A stretch of DNA of 45,000 nt from Prorocentrum cordatum (GCA_963575745.1 CAUYUJ010014620.1:99465-144464), one strand, 5' to 3'; shown: positions 1-9,973, counted from the stretch's first letter. Notes: a model not told the origin generated them from the sequence alone. Program-made: numbers and translations.

Positions 1-34
1 AGTAGTAGTAGTAGTAGTAGTAGCAGTAGTAGTA

Positions 35-113
<79 letters not shown>

Positions 114-114
114 C

Positions 115-151
<37 letters not shown>

Positions 152-201
152 TAGTAGTAGTAGTAGTAGTAGTACTAGCAGTAGTTATAGTAGTAGTCGC
201 A
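1..201. repeat. (AGT)n microsatellite
   Basis: Almost pure AGT trinucleotide repeat with scattered single-base changes. It starts at the window edge, so its full length is unknown. Confidence 0.97.
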
Positions 202-235
202 AAGATGCAGTGTTAACCACGGCGCAGAGCTTCGC

Positions 236-397
236 CCAGGTCGGGCATGTCCTCCCTCAGACGGCTTTTGGACGAACGATCAAAAATACACCGACAGTGC
301 GCACAAATAGTCAGAACTAGTCCACATCGTCTCCAGAGTATGTTGTGACATGATTGTTGTGAACGTTCCTCCTGTAGAGGGACACAGCCCGACTCCA
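236..397 (+). mobile_element. Family A short TIR element, copy A1
   Basis: 162-bp non-coding element. The left end CCAGGTCGGGC and right end GCCCGACTCCA are inverted relatives of the family end TTAGGTCGGGC. The flanks AGCTTCGC (228-235) and AGCTACGC (398-405) are a 7/8 target-site duplication. The inner end sequence GTAGAGGGACA matches other A copies. The family has no coding capacity, so it is non-autonomous (MITE-like). An 8-bp duplication is typical of hAT-type transposases, but no transposase is present here. Confidence 0.8.
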
Positions 398-712
398 AGC
401 TACGCCAGGGAGCCTGGATTTGGCGGGCACGTCGGCGCGACGTGGCGCGAGCGGCCCACGGTGCCCCAACCCCCCTCTACACGGCCGCCCGGGAGTCCCG
501 CACGGCCACGGGGCAGGCAGGCGGTGAAGGAAGGAGGGACACGCAAATGAATACACACAAATAAAATGATGCCCCATATTTTCCCATATTTTCTGGGTTT
601 TTGTCTTCCCCACCACTTCCCATATTTTCCCATATTTTCTGGGGAATTGACGATTAATTGTGTCTATATGTTTCTTTTCCTCCTGAAAGAAAGGAACCCA
701 GGAAGGGATCTG
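398..712. other. Non-coding spacer with A/T-rich direct repeat
   Basis: No gene seen. It holds two direct copies of CCCATATTTTCCCATATTTT (about 574-596 and 618-642), each followed by CTGGG. This is an A/T-rich island in otherwise GC-rich sequence. Confidence 0.6.
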
Positions 713-1041
713 CCCGCTCCCTGCTTGCCTTCCTTGCGCCCACCGCCCCAGACACCCGGCTGCTTTGATCTGTTTGCTGCGTGGGCCCCAGAGGTTTGCA
801 CCACTTCGCCAGGGTCCTCCGTCGGAGAGACGGGAGGACCCCAAAGATCCGATGCTCCGACGGCAGTTGGAGCGGGCGGTTTGGGGGCCGTTTTCGGCCT
901 CCGGGAGCCGAAGCCGGGCCTCGGGAGCGTCAACAAAAACGGCCGAGGACTCAAAACTGGCCCCGGCGAAGTGGTGCAAACAAATCAAAACAGCCGGGTG
1001 TCTGGGGCGATGGGCGCAAGGAAGGCAAGTAGGGAGCGGGG
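713..1041. repeat. Long inverted repeat (foldback element)
   Basis: The arm at 713-817 is repeated as its reverse complement at 959-1041. Shared blocks include CTTGCCTTCCTTGCGCCCA, CGCCCCAGACACCCGGCTG and TTTGCACCACTTCGCC. The left arm carries about 20 extra bases (near 775-795) that the right arm lacks. Arms of about 80 bp with few mismatches surround a spacer of about 140 bp, so the single strand could fold into a large hairpin. No coding sequence was recognised. Confidence 0.85.
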
Positions 1042-1570
1042 AAAGGCAGGGAGCGGGGGAGGGAGCGCAGGACGGACAAAAAGGGAGACAGACAGAGAGG
1101 AGAGCAAACATGGAGCAGGGAGGGAGGGCAGAGGTGGAGGCAGGGAGGGAGGAGGGACAAGAACGACAAACTCCCCCGACCCCCAGCGTAGTGGTTGTTG
1201 CCGCAGCGTGAAAACCCAGAAGGCTAGACCCCCTCTCGGGGGCTGGCTTCTCCTCATCCCCAGTACTGGCGTGTTTACGCTCCAGGGGCCCGGCGAGGAC
1301 CCCTGGAAGCCGAAAGCACCCCAAAACCTTCAATCGCAATTCTTCCGCATCGCGAAAATTATGTTGCTCCCATCGTACTTAGGCACCACATCCCAGAAAT
1401 AATTTCGAGCATCCAGAAAAGTGTCGAAAGAGTGTCGAAAGAGTGTCGAAACAGTGTCGGACGAGTGTCCCCCAGGGCCCGACATGTGAAAACCCTCGAG
1501 TTTCGGTACTTTGTTTGGTGCTCGCAATTCTGTCTGGTGATGAAGGCTAAAGTAGATTGGAACATCATAA
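1042..1570. other. Purine-rich spacer and short tandem repeat
   Basis: 1042-1165 is rich in GGGAGGGAGG-type purine runs. 1417-1467 holds about four copies of an 11-bp unit, GTGTCGAAAGA. No convincing gene on either strand. Confidence 0.6.
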
Positions 1571-1589
1571 CGCGAAAGAACCTGTAGGT

Positions 1590-1963
1590 CCTTTCGCGAT
1601 GCGAGGAAATCGTTTACGGAGTTCACAGGGGCCCCTAAACTGTTTAGATAAACTAGGCTGGCTAACCTGTTTCACTCACTTGCGAAGTTGCTCCTGTCAA
1701 CGGCGAGGTGGCTTCTGTAAACGACAGATCCACACGTGAAAACACCTCTCTGGGTAGCCCCCCCAACGGGCATTCAAGTAGGGAGGAGATGGGGGGCGGG
1801 AACCCGGAAACCGAAAGCTCCTCCTCCTCCTCCTCCTCCTCCTCCTCCTCCTCCTCCTCCTCCTCCTCCTCCTCCTCCCTCTTCCTCCTCCTCCTCCTCC
1901 TCCTCCTCCTCCTCCTCCTCCTCCTCCTCCCCGCTCCTCGCGATTCTCTCGCATCGCGAAAGG
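1590..1963. repeat. Inverted-repeat-bounded segment around a (TCC)n tract
   Basis: 23-bp ends at 1590-1612 and 1941-1963 are inverted copies matching at 21 of 23 bases (core TTTCGCGATGCGAG). The left end overlaps a small hairpin, CGCGAAAGAACC/GGTCCTTTCGCG (1571-1598). The interior is mostly the (TCC)n tract. No target-site duplication was found, so whether this is an element or a foldback is open. Confidence 0.6.
1819..1930. repeat. (TCC)n microsatellite
   Basis: Nearly uninterrupted TCC repeat, with one CTCTTCC break near 1876. Every frame stays open through it (Ser, Pro or Leu; Glu, Gly or Arg on the other strand). The reading frames there are artefacts of the repeat. Confidence 0.97.
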
Positions 1964-2125
1964 GCCTAGGGAGGAGAGGGAGGCGGGAAGAGAAGCAGCT
2001 TTGCAAACCTGCCCCCGGCGGCCCGCCTGAACGTCGCCCCCTTCCGAGGTCGATCCCACCGCCTTGGCCTCGGCCGACGCAGGGGCTCTCCGCCCCGGCC
2101 TCCACCCCCTCCTCCTTCCCTGCCC

Positions 2126-2293
2126 TCGGGCCGGGCGAAGGGGGGGGACAGCAGAGGGGTGTGTGAGAATCAGCTCACGCAGCTGAGTTCCCGGCGCCTC
2201 CCGCGCCGGGCCTGGCGGCGGGGCCGAAACCAGCTGCATGCAGCAGATTTCGCACCCCCCCCTTTCCTTATCCCCCCCTTTCGTTCGGCCCGA
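2126..2293 (+). mobile_element. Family C short TIR element, copy C1
   Basis: 168-bp element with ends TCGGGCCGGGCGAAGG and CTTTCGTTCGGCCCGA. It is bounded by a perfect 5-bp direct repeat TGCCC (2121-2125 and 2294-2298). Inside are AATCAGCTCACGCAGCTGA, an imperfect palindrome shared by all C copies, and CAGCTGCATGCAGC. Non-coding and MITE-like. Confidence 0.85.
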
Positions 2294-2388
2294 TGCCCGC
2301 GGAGGACGTGGGCAATGGAACGTCCTCGGCCGCTGCTGGGCCACAAGGACCCAAACCTCCGACGACGTGGCTTGTTCGATCCCGTTGT

Positions 2389-2656
2389 TTTTCCTCGATG
2401 TCGGCCTCCGGGAGCCGTCATCTCGGGGGCGCGCAAAAATGAATTAGCGATCCATGGATTCGGCGCGCGGTCGCCAAATCCATGGATTGGGGGAGGCGCC
2501 CTCCCCCAAAGTGCGGCCGGTGCCGCCTCGCCCGGCGGCGGAAACCCGCGATTTCCCATGGAAACGGGACCCGTCGCTAATCCACGCCCCCTTGATCCAT
2601 GTTTGCGATCGCCTGGGTTTTTCCTCGACGTCGGCCTCTGGGAGCCGTTATCGGGT
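2389..2656. repeat. ~37-bp direct repeats flanking element G1
   Basis: TTTTTCCTCGATGTCGGCC followed by TCCGGGAGCCGTCATC (about 2389-2424) recurs as TTTTTCCTCGACGTCGGCC plus TCTGGGAGCCGTTATC (about 2618-2653). The two copies bracket the G1 element. They are too long for a normal target duplication. A tandem duplication with G1 between the copies is more likely. Confidence 0.65.
2425..2617 (+). mobile_element. Family G repeat, copy G1
   Basis: Core of 167 bp (2425-2591), followed by a conserved tail that ends GCGATCGCCTG. The ends GGGGGCGCG and GCTAATCCACGCCCCC are partly inverted. Interior features shared with G2 are the palindrome AATCCATGGATT and the hairpin GGGGGAGG/CCTCCCCC (about 2488-2507). 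Non-coding. Confidence 0.75.
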
Positions 2657-2691
2657 CCCGGGACGATCAAGAATGAATCCAGGGCGAAAAC

Positions 2692-2846
2692 TTAGGTCGG
2701 GCATGTACCCCTACAGGCCGATTTTGGACGAATACTATTACTCGAAACGTACTCAAAACTGGTCAAAAATAGTAGAAAAATCGTCCCCCGACAATTTTTG
2801 TACTATTCTTGAATATTCCTTCTGTATTGTGGCAGGCCCGACTTAA
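2692..2846 (+). mobile_element. Family A short TIR element, copy A2
   Basis: 155-bp copy with ends TTAGGTCGGGC and GCCCGACTTAA and a perfect 8-bp duplication GCGAAAAC (2684-2691 and 2847-2854). The left inner end is TACAGGCCGATTTTGGACGA, typical of the family. This copy gives the clearest view of the element boundaries. Confidence 0.92.
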
Positions 2847-2958
2847 GCGAAAACCTAGCCTTGGGAAGGGGTCGGGAGTTCTGGAGCCGCGGATCGAAAC
2901 ATCGGATCGGAGGATGTCAGGGGAAGTTGCTTTCCCCCTGCGTCGCGCTCGTGAAGAA

Positions 2959-3553
2959 TCCCGCCAGCCCTTTTGGCGACAGGTGGTCAAACGAGGGTCT
3001 CTTTCCTCTTCCACGACCCCTCTTCCCTTAGTTCGGGGAGGGGGGCCCTCCCCCTCCCCTCCCTGAGGCTTTTTGGGATGGGTCGCGAGGTGTCAGAGGG
3101 TCCTTTTGCGGCCCCTGGGAGGGTCAATGTTTGACACCCCTCACGAGGATCGTGGCCACCGAGGGAGGAGGGAAATCTAGGACTCCGCCTCTCTTGACCG
3201 ACCGCCTCCAAGATGGCCCCAATAGGCCCTCCAGGGCTCCCAAGAGGCTCCCAAGAGTGCCCAAAGAGCGCCCGAAGAAGCCCCGAGAGGCCTCCGAGAG
3301 GCACCCGAGAGGCCCACAAGAGGCCCCCGAGCGGCCTCAGAGAGCCCAAGATGACCTCCAAGATAGCTCAGATAGCCCAAGCTGGCTCAAGATGGCTCCC
3401 ACGATGCTCCAAGCGGCCCCAAGAGCGCTCCAAGACGGCTCGAGATGGCCACGAAGCCTCCCAAGCCTCCCTCGCTGTTTGACAATGCGGGCCTCTTCCT
3501 CTCTCCCTCCGTCAACTCTCATGGGCATCGTTTCTGGATGGGCTGGTGGGGAT
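2959..3553 (+). repeat. Composite repeat F-array-E, locus 1
   Basis: Three blocks occur in fixed order. F begins TCCCGCCAGCCC and holds AGGTGGT plus pyrimidine runs. The middle (about 3205-3465) is a degenerate 10-12-bp array of CAAGATGGCCCC/AAGAGGCC type. E is GCATCGTTTCTGGATGGGCT and what follows (about 3526-3553). The same order occurs at 17536-18505 and 40337-40858. No terminal inverted repeat or coding sequence was recognised. Confidence 0.8.
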
Positions 3554-4843
3554 TTTTTGTCGCAACCGCAGGCGAAGGCTCCGGTGGCATCACGGGTCGG
3601 CTCGGGCTACGAGCAGAACAAATTGCCTAGCGCGCGCAGCAACAGCGAAACCTACCGCCGGGAGAAGCTGGGCTGCGCCGAGGGCAGAGGCTGCAAGAGC
3701 TGCTGGGGGCTGCCGGAGGCTGCAAGAGCTGCCGGGGGCTGCCAGGAGGCTGTGCAGGCGTCAAGAATTCCTGGGCGTGAACACGTCCCACCAACCCTCT
3801 GTGCGTAGGCTGTTCATCGGATCCGCGAATCCCAAACCCCTCCTCTGGTCCTCGAGGGGAAGCTCATACCACACCTGTGGGGGCGGGAGGAGGGCCGAGT
3901 GGTCAGAGCTTCCAGGATGGCCCAATGCTGCTAACAGATTGCCCAATCGTGCTTCCACGGTCGACCTACATGGCCCGACTGTGTTCGATCTGGCTTCCAA
4001 CACGTTACACGTGGTCGTCTACGATGGGCCTCTGGGGGCTCAACATGGCCCCACGGGGCCTCAGGAGGGCACCCAAAGCTCCAGGAGGTCCCCAAAGGCC
4101 CCCCCCAGTGCGCCGCTGGTGATTACATCGTTGGTGATACCGTCGGCACGTGCGTTGAACTCTACGTGGGCGCGGCGAATGCAATACGTAGCGCCTCGAT
4201 CACTGAGGCTGGGTAACAACTCGGACGGTTGCCACTCCCCCGGATATGTATACATGGTTGCGACTGGCATCGCAATTCGATGTTGCATTGACGTTCCAAG
4301 AGGAGGGCGTACACCTCGAACATGGCCGCGCTGCCTGACCAGCGCAGGGCGCTCCGGAAGCAGCGGAGTTAGCATACCTTCGGACTCAGCTACCTTCAGA
4401 TTAGTATGCCTTCGAACTGCCTGCGAGCAAGAGTCGTTCGATGTCCACTTCCACTGCCCCGTCGCGCAGGTGAACGTTTTCTTATCCGGCGTTTCGACAT
4501 TGGGCGGAAGGGGGGGAGGGGGGGGTCTAGCTTAGCTCCTGACCTCTGCTTGATGCGACTGCTTGCAGCAGTGCATCCTGTGGGGGGGGACTCCACCTGC
4601 TTGACACAGACGCCAAAACAGCCGAGATCTACTCCAGGGTGGGGAGGGAGGGGGGGGGCGAAGGCCCGCGCCGATCGTCGAAACAACGAGTAAGAAAATT
4701 ATCACCAACCGAACTGAACCTGACAGGCCCATCGCCAGCGTGGGCTTGACCCCTGGCGGATCTGCAGGTGGCCATCCCCTCGCTCCGACAAAATCACCAA
4801 AGGAGCCCCTGTGATTTGAGCAGGGACCGACCGTCCCGGCATT
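3554..4843. other. Unassigned stretch, no recognisable gene
   Basis: Holds a short G/C-rich tandem (about 3685-3755, units around GAGGCTGCAAGAGCTGC). A minus-strand frame at 4061-4375 has unbiased composition but matches no family I recognise. Open frames elsewhere look random. I see nothing else to annotate. Confidence 0.5.
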
Positions 4844-5018
4844 CCTGTAGGCCTGCCACGAAATGTTCTTAGAACCCAAAAACGTTCGAATAACCAAAAC
4901 AATGCTCTCATAATATAACCGATGCGCTAAGACAAGACAGTCCCAGGCAGACATGTTCTGAGAACATTTCGTGCAAGCCACACAAGGTTCTTATAACAGT
5001 GTCTGGTAGGCCTATAGG
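4844..5018. mobile_element. Candidate short TIR element with double inverted ends
   Basis: The outer ends CCTGTAGGCCTGCCA and TGGTAGGCCTATAGG are inverted with two mismatches. An inner pair, CACGAAATGTTCTTAGAAC (4857-4875) and GTTCTGAGAACATTTCGTG (4955-4973), is inverted at 18 of 19 bases. The segment is A/T-richer than its surroundings and non-coding. No target duplication was identified. Confidence 0.55.
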
Positions 5019-5418
5019 CGCGCCAGGGCGCTTCGCCACTGCTTGAGCGATTGCTCCAACAGAACACCCCCCAAAAGGATCCCGAAAGTCCTCGGGTTGG
5101 TGCTTGTTGGGGGCCGCTCGGGCTGACCCCAACATCGATGTCTGACTGGTGTCACCCGTCGTTGTTCCGCGAATGCTCCCCCGCGACCCTCCTCACGGCA
5201 CAGTGCCTGGGAATCGTTTCTGGAAAGGGCCAATGGGAATCTGCGAAGGGTCAAGATTCAAATTCCGACGGAATCGATCCCTTTCTCTGGTCAACGTGAA
5301 GCCTGCATATAGAAGTGCTCTCCGTGACGCTCGAGTCAAAGACGGCCGAAAGCCCGCCGTGGCGACGATTGGCCTCCTGGACGTGCGACAAGCAACCCAA
5401 ATCCTAGATGCTAAATTC

Positions 5419-5611
5419 GGGGGCGCGCAAACATGGATTAGAGATCCATGGATTTGGCGCGCGGTCGCCAAATCCATGGATCGGGGGAGGTGCCCTCCCC
5501 CAAAGTGCGGCCGGTGCCGCCTCGCTCGGCGGTGGAAATCCGCGATTTCCCGTGGCAACGGCACCCGTCGCTAATCCACGCCCCCTTTATCCATGCTGGC
5601 GATCGCCTGAT
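5419..5611 (+). mobile_element. Family G repeat, copy G2
   Basis: Second copy of the G element, with the same 167-bp core (5419-5585), the same AATCCATGGAT motif and GGGGGAGG/CCTCCCCC hairpin, and the same GCGATCGCCTG tail. It differs from G1 at roughly one base in eight by eye. The upstream flank is unrelated to that of G1, so the left boundary is near GGGGGCGCG. Confidence 0.75.
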
Positions 5612-5794
5612 CAATCATCGGCCCTCCTCCTGCTCCTCCTGCCCCGCCCCGGAGGGTTCCAAAAGGGGGTTTTTGGTGAGAGGGTTTTCCAGAGAACCCC
5701 CCAGGGGGTCAAAACAGGGGGTGCGAAGCCCCTGGGGGACCCCTCCTGGAAAACCCCCTTCCCAAAGACCCCCGTTGGAGCCCTCCTGCCCCTC

Positions 5795-6262
5795 CCCCCC
5801 CCCGCGCTCCCACCCCTCCCTCTGGTCGGCGCTGTCAATAAAAGGGGCTGCCAGCGCGAGCGGGGGGCGCCCATCCGAGAGCCCGCCCGGCCTGCAAGAG
5901 AAGCCTTCCGAGAAGCCCCCCTGAGCCTCCTGAGCCCCCAAATCCCCCAGGAGGGGAGCCCCCAAGAGAAGCCCCCAAATCCTAGGTGCTGAAAAATCAT
6001 CGGCCCTCCTCCTTCTCCTGCCCCTCCCTCCCCCCTCGCGCTCCCCCCCCCCCCCTGGGCGGCGCTGTCAAAAAAGGGGCTGCCGTCGCAAGCGCGGACT
6101 TCCGAGAAGGAGGGCTTCTCCAAGAAGGCCCGGGGGGGGGGCTCTTAGGCCCCCTCCTGCTCCTGCCCCTCCCTCCCCCCCGCGCTCCCCACCCCTCCCC
6201 CTGGGCGGCGCTGTCAAAAAGGGGCCGCCGCCGCGAGCGGGGGGCGGTCGTCCGAGGAGGAG
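5795..6262 (+). repeat. Three degenerate tandem copies of a C-rich unit
   Basis: Each copy reads C-rich block, then GGCGGCGCTGTCAAAAAGGG or a close variant (ctgtcaa near 5833, 6065 and 6211), then GCGAGCGGGGGGCG. Spacing is about 230 and 146 bp, so the copies are unevenly spaced. No gene product can be supported. Confidence 0.7.
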
Positions 6263-6290
6263 GGCTCCTCCGAGAAAGGCGAGGGCGGTG

Positions 6291-6373
6291 GGGAGGAGGA
6301 GGAGGAGGAGGAGGAGGAGGAGGAGGAGGAGGAGGAGGAGGAGGAGGAGGAGGAGGAGGAGGAGGAGGAGGAT
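6291..6373. repeat. (GGA)n microsatellite
   Basis: Uninterrupted GGA repeat. A second tract follows at 6400-6450, with the segment ttttttcccgggtggacc between them. Confidence 0.97.
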
Positions 6374-6450
6374 TTTTTCCCGGGTGGACCAGCCGAGGGA
6401 GGAGGAGGAGGAGGAGGAGGAGGAGGAGGAGGAGGAGGAGGAGGAGGAGG

Positions 6451-6658
6451 GCCCTCTGAAAGCCCATTTGGCCTCTGGCGGGCCTGGGCCGTGAACGATC
6501 TTCCGTTCGGCCTGATCGTTCGATCGCGCCGATCGACTCACGCCAATCGTGATCGGCCGCCCGCGGGGCCGGGCTCGCGCGCCGCGGCGGGTCGGCGATA
6601 GCCGACGCTGCAGCCGCGACCCTGCGCCTGGCTGCGCGCCTGCTGGCGCGCCACGTGA
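6451..6658. other. Candidate 5' untranslated region of the retrotransposon
   Basis: Lies between the GGA tract and the first open codon of ORF1. GC-rich, with a CGATCGCGCCGATCG palindrome (about 6521-6535). No promoter motif was recognised, and the element's 5' end could not be located. Confidence 0.35.
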
Positions 6659-6826
6659 GGCCAGACGCCTCAGGAACCCGCCTGGCACAGGCGGGAGAGG
6701 GCGCGCCGCTCTTCGGCGAGGGCCCTGCTGCGCGTGGTGGAGGCGGCCAACGTACTCAACAGCCACCACTCAGCGCAGCAGCCCCAGCGCCAGCAGCAGC
6801 ACCAGCGCAGCCGCAGCAGCAGCGAG

Positions 6827-9800
6827 ATGACGACGAAGGCGCAGCAGCAACACCAGCGCAGGCGCAGCAACAGCGCCAGAGACTGGTCAGGAGATATCGG
6901 TGCCATCGGAGGGCGACCCTGGGAGTGGGCCCGCGATGACAGCCAGCACCATCAGCGTCAGCACAACGGATATCAGCAGCACAACGCACAGAGGAGGCAG
7001 CGCAGCCAGCAGCAGCAGCAGCAGCCACGCTCCCACAAGCACCAGCAGCAGCCAGCCCAGTACCAGCACCAGCAGAAGCATTCACAGCACCAGCACTGGA
7101 AGGACAGAGCGCCGTGGAGGAGCACCTCAGCCAGAAGGAGGACCAGCAGGCGCAAAAAGAAGGACCAGCAGGACATAGCTGGCACGCACATCGGCAACTT
7201 CCAGTACACCATGCAGCAGAAGGTAGTCCTAAACAGCATCACGCCTGTCCCCTTCGCCGTGGCGATGGAGCACGAGAGCTGGTCAGCACCGCCTGATGAC
7301 GAGGAGATGCGACACGTATGGTACAAGACGAAGTGCCACAGACTGGGCCGCCTCGCCGAGAACATTGCTGGCGCCAGGCTGGCGGGCTTGGGTACGTCGA
7401 GCCTCGAGGAGGAAGCAGCGATCACCGCCACGAACATTTCCTTCGTCCTGCCGCACAAGGAGCGCATGAAGCAGCTCAGGGCCACGCTGGAAAAGCTGGA
7501 GGAGGAGCACACCGAGATCGAGAAGAGGCTCAACATGATGCTCGACCAAGAGGCCATGGCCGCCAGAACCATCAAGGTTTACAAGACCCTGTTGAGGGAA
7601 ACCAGAGACCAGATGGCCAAGGCAGCGGGTGTGAAGGATGAATCTTCTGAGGAGGACAGGTGCGAGGACCGCACCAGAGGACGCACGCCACATCCAGCTG
7701 CGAGGAGGAAGCGTGAAGGAGCCGCAGCACCAGATACACCAGCCTCAGCACGGCATGAACCACGACGGCCTGGTGGCAGAGGCGGAGAAGAGCAAAGTCC
7801 TGGAGTACAAGATAGGGTATCGGCAGAAAGAACTAACGCCGACAACAAGGACGAGATCAAGGATGCCATCAGGAAGCTAACCGAGAGGCTGGACTTGCAG
7901 CAGAGAAGAGAACAGCAGCAAAGAAACTTGCTGGAGCAGGCGGAGCTGAAACACAAGAGCGAGATGCTGGCCTGCGAGCAGAACATGACGAAAAAGATGA
8001 TACATGAGACAGAAGCCCAGCTGGCCAAGCAGGAGGAGTGGCACACATGGGAGGTCAACGCGCTCAAGAAGCATCACAACGCCAAGTTAGAGGAGGAGGA
8101 AGCGAAAGCATATGAGGCACAGAGAGGAAGCCAGAGGACGCAGGAGGAGAGGGCCAAAGGGATGCTCGTGGACCTGCAAAGACATCTCGAACTGGAGAAG
8201 AAAAGGTTACACGAGGAGATGTACAAGGAGGACCAGAAAAGAGCAGCCATCTATACGCAGCAGGTCGAGAAGGCCAGGCAGGAGGAGCAAGCGGTACGAC
8301 AGATGGCGGCTCAAGAGGCCCAGTGGCACAGGATATCGCAGGAGCATAATGAAAAAGCGTTGCAGGAGATGGCGGAGGCGGAGTACCAGGAGCGATGCGC
8401 CCGGCGCAGCGCTCACAAGGAAGAGGAGTTGCAGATCGCAGTGGCCTACCAACATTTGGCCTACGAGCACCAGGAAGAGGCCAACAAGCGCGAAGCGATG
8501 CGGGTTGTCCTGAATCTGGAGCACTCGGCCATCCAGGCGAAGGCCCACGAGATGCAGTACGAGCAGGAAAAGTACTTGGAACGCATCGGGGAGCACCAGG
8601 AGGCGGAGGACAAAGCCAAAAAGATGGAGGAGGCTGCACTGCAGCGCCAAGCAGCAGCCACGAGCGAGCTTCAGGCAATACAACACCAGCAGAGGTTGGA
8701 GAGCCAAGCGACTCAGCAGTACCACAGCACCCTGCATCACGAGCACCACCAGGAGATACAGGCCGCGATGCGGCACCACGCCCACATCCAGCACATGAAC
8801 GACATGCACAGGCAGCAGCAACTGCAGGATCTCCAACGCGAGCATGAACGGCATACGGCAGGACTCCAGAATGCTCTACGGGATGCATGGGGTACAGGAG
8901 GACGGGTGGATGAGGATCTTCTGGTCGACATGACGGATGACCTCATTGCGGATACGGCCACGACCGAGCGCGACCAAGTCATGGCGGAGCAAGAGGACAA
9001 GTACCAGAGAGAGCAACTCGAGGCAGACCTACTCCGGCTCCTACCTGGCCAGAACGAGTCCCCACATCCCGAGCTACCGTCGTACCTCGAGGAGCTGGCC
9101 ATGGTGGGATCAGGAGAGAAGTCACATACATCTTCAAGGACAACGCCTGAAGAGCCGAGTACCTCGTTATTTGGCGATTTTATCTTTCAGGACCTGAGTT
9201 CCGCGAAGAGGCCGCATGCTGAAAACCCCCCGACGCCGCAGCAGCCACCACAGCCGCGCCCATCCTCTGAGGAGCACGTCAGCGTCGACCCATTCCAACA
9301 CCTGTCCGACCTGAGGATGGGTAAAGAAGAGAAGGCCACCACCGCGGAAGCTGGGAAAGGAGGGCTGCTCGACATGAGGGCAAACAGTGACTGCATCCCG
9401 ATCGGCGAATCCGACGACGCTGAACTGCAGGAGGAAGAACCAAGGATGGGCCATGTCCCGTGCGAGGAGAAGGAGGCCGAAGCCCCGACGGACCTAGCCT
9501 CACTCTCACCAACGATAGCAGCGGACTCGCCCATACCGACGGAGCAACCCACGCCGAGGCCCAGCATTTTCCCGCCCGTCACGCCCTTTACGCCCAACAA
9601 GAGCTCGCAACAACAGCAGCAGCCAGCCAAAACACCCATGACGACTTCATTCATTGACCTCAGCCGCGACGAAGAGGCCTGTCCCAGCACCCCTCCACGC
9701 CTGCCGATAGAGGACATCACGCCCACCGTGCCACACGAGCCACGGCTACCACCTCCTCGCTTCCACATGGGCACACCAGAGAGGACGAGCTCAGCACCAC

Positions 9801-9973
9801 CCCACAGAGGCAATCTGAAGCATTCAAGAGAGCCCAGGAGGGCGAGGAGCCAGCCTAAAAAGGTCAGGATCTGCGACGCGGATGACGGCTTCGCGGACCC
9901 AGGGGACAGAGTGGCATCCTTCATCGAGAGCGGCGAGAGCGACCTCGACGGGGGTCGAGGGTCAAAAAACTGA
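6827..9973 (+). CDS. Retrotransposon ORF1: Gln-rich coiled-coil protein
   Basis: About 1048 residues from the first in-frame ATG (6827). The frame is open upstream to 6659 but without an ATG. The first ~120 residues are Gln/His/Ser-rich. A more ordinary region follows (about 125-270, with QYTMQQKVVLNSITPVPF near 7202). Then comes a very long Glu/Gln/Lys/His-rich coiled coil (about residues 330-690, nt 7820-8890), and last an acidic and Pro-rich tail. No zinc knuckle or RRM is visible. By position it is the nucleoprotein-like ORF1 of a LINE, probably self-assembling and RNA-binding; that role is inferred. It ends SKN-stop on an AAAAAAC heptamer, so some ribosomes may continue into ORF2. Confidence 0.8.
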   Translation: MTTKAQQQHQRRRSNSARDWSGDIGAIGGRPWEWARDDSQHHQRQHNGYQQHNAQRRQRSQQQQQQPRSHKHQQQPAQYQHQQKHSQHQHWKDRAPWRSTSARRRTSRRKKKDQQDIAGTHIGNFQYTMQQKVVLNSITPVPFAVAMEHESWSAPPDDEEMRHVWYKTKCHRLGRLAENIAGARLAGLGTSSLEEEAAITATNISFVLPHKERMKQLRATLEKLEEEHTEIEKRLNMMLDQEAMAARTIKVYKTLLRETRDQMAKAAGVKDESSEEDRCEDRTRGRTPHPAARRKREGAAAPDTPASARHEPRRPGGRGGEEQSPGVQDRVSAERTNADNKDEIKDAIRKLTERLDLQQRREQQQRNLLEQAELKHKSEMLACEQNMTKKMIHETEAQLAKQEEWHTWEVNALKKHHNAKLEEEEAKAYEAQRGSQRTQEERAKGMLVDLQRHLELEKKRLHEEMYKEDQKRAAIYTQQVEKARQEEQAVRQMAAQEAQWHRISQEHNEKALQEMAEAEYQERCARRSAHKEEELQIAVAYQHLAYEHQEEANKREAMRVVLNLEHSAIQAKAHEMQYEQEKYLERIGEHQEAEDKAKKMEEAALQRQAAATSELQAIQHQQRLESQATQQYHSTLHHEHHQEIQAAMRHHAHIQHMNDMHRQQQLQDLQREHERHTAGLQNALRDAWGTGGRVDEDLLVDMTDDLIADTATTERDQVMAEQEDKYQREQLEADLLRLLPGQNESPHPELPSYLEELAMVGSGEKSHTSSRTTPEEPSTSLFGDFIFQDLSSAKRPHAENPPTPQQPPQPRPSSEEHVSVDPFQHLSDLRMGKEEKATTAEAGKGGLLDMRANSDCIPIGESDDAELQEEEPRMGHVPCEEKEAEAPTDLASLSPTIAADSPIPTEQPTPRPSIFPPVTPFTPNKSSQQQQQPAKTPMTTSFIDLSRDEEACPSTPPRLPIEDITPTVPHEPRLPPPRFHMGTPERTSSAPPHRGNLKHSREPRRARSQPKKVRICDADDGFADPGDRVASFIESGESDLDGGRGSKN

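Noticed and set aside
5205-5240. Fourth composite repeat (E-like GGGAATCGTTTCTGG)
   Set aside because: Only ~15 bases match E, and there is no F block or array upstream.
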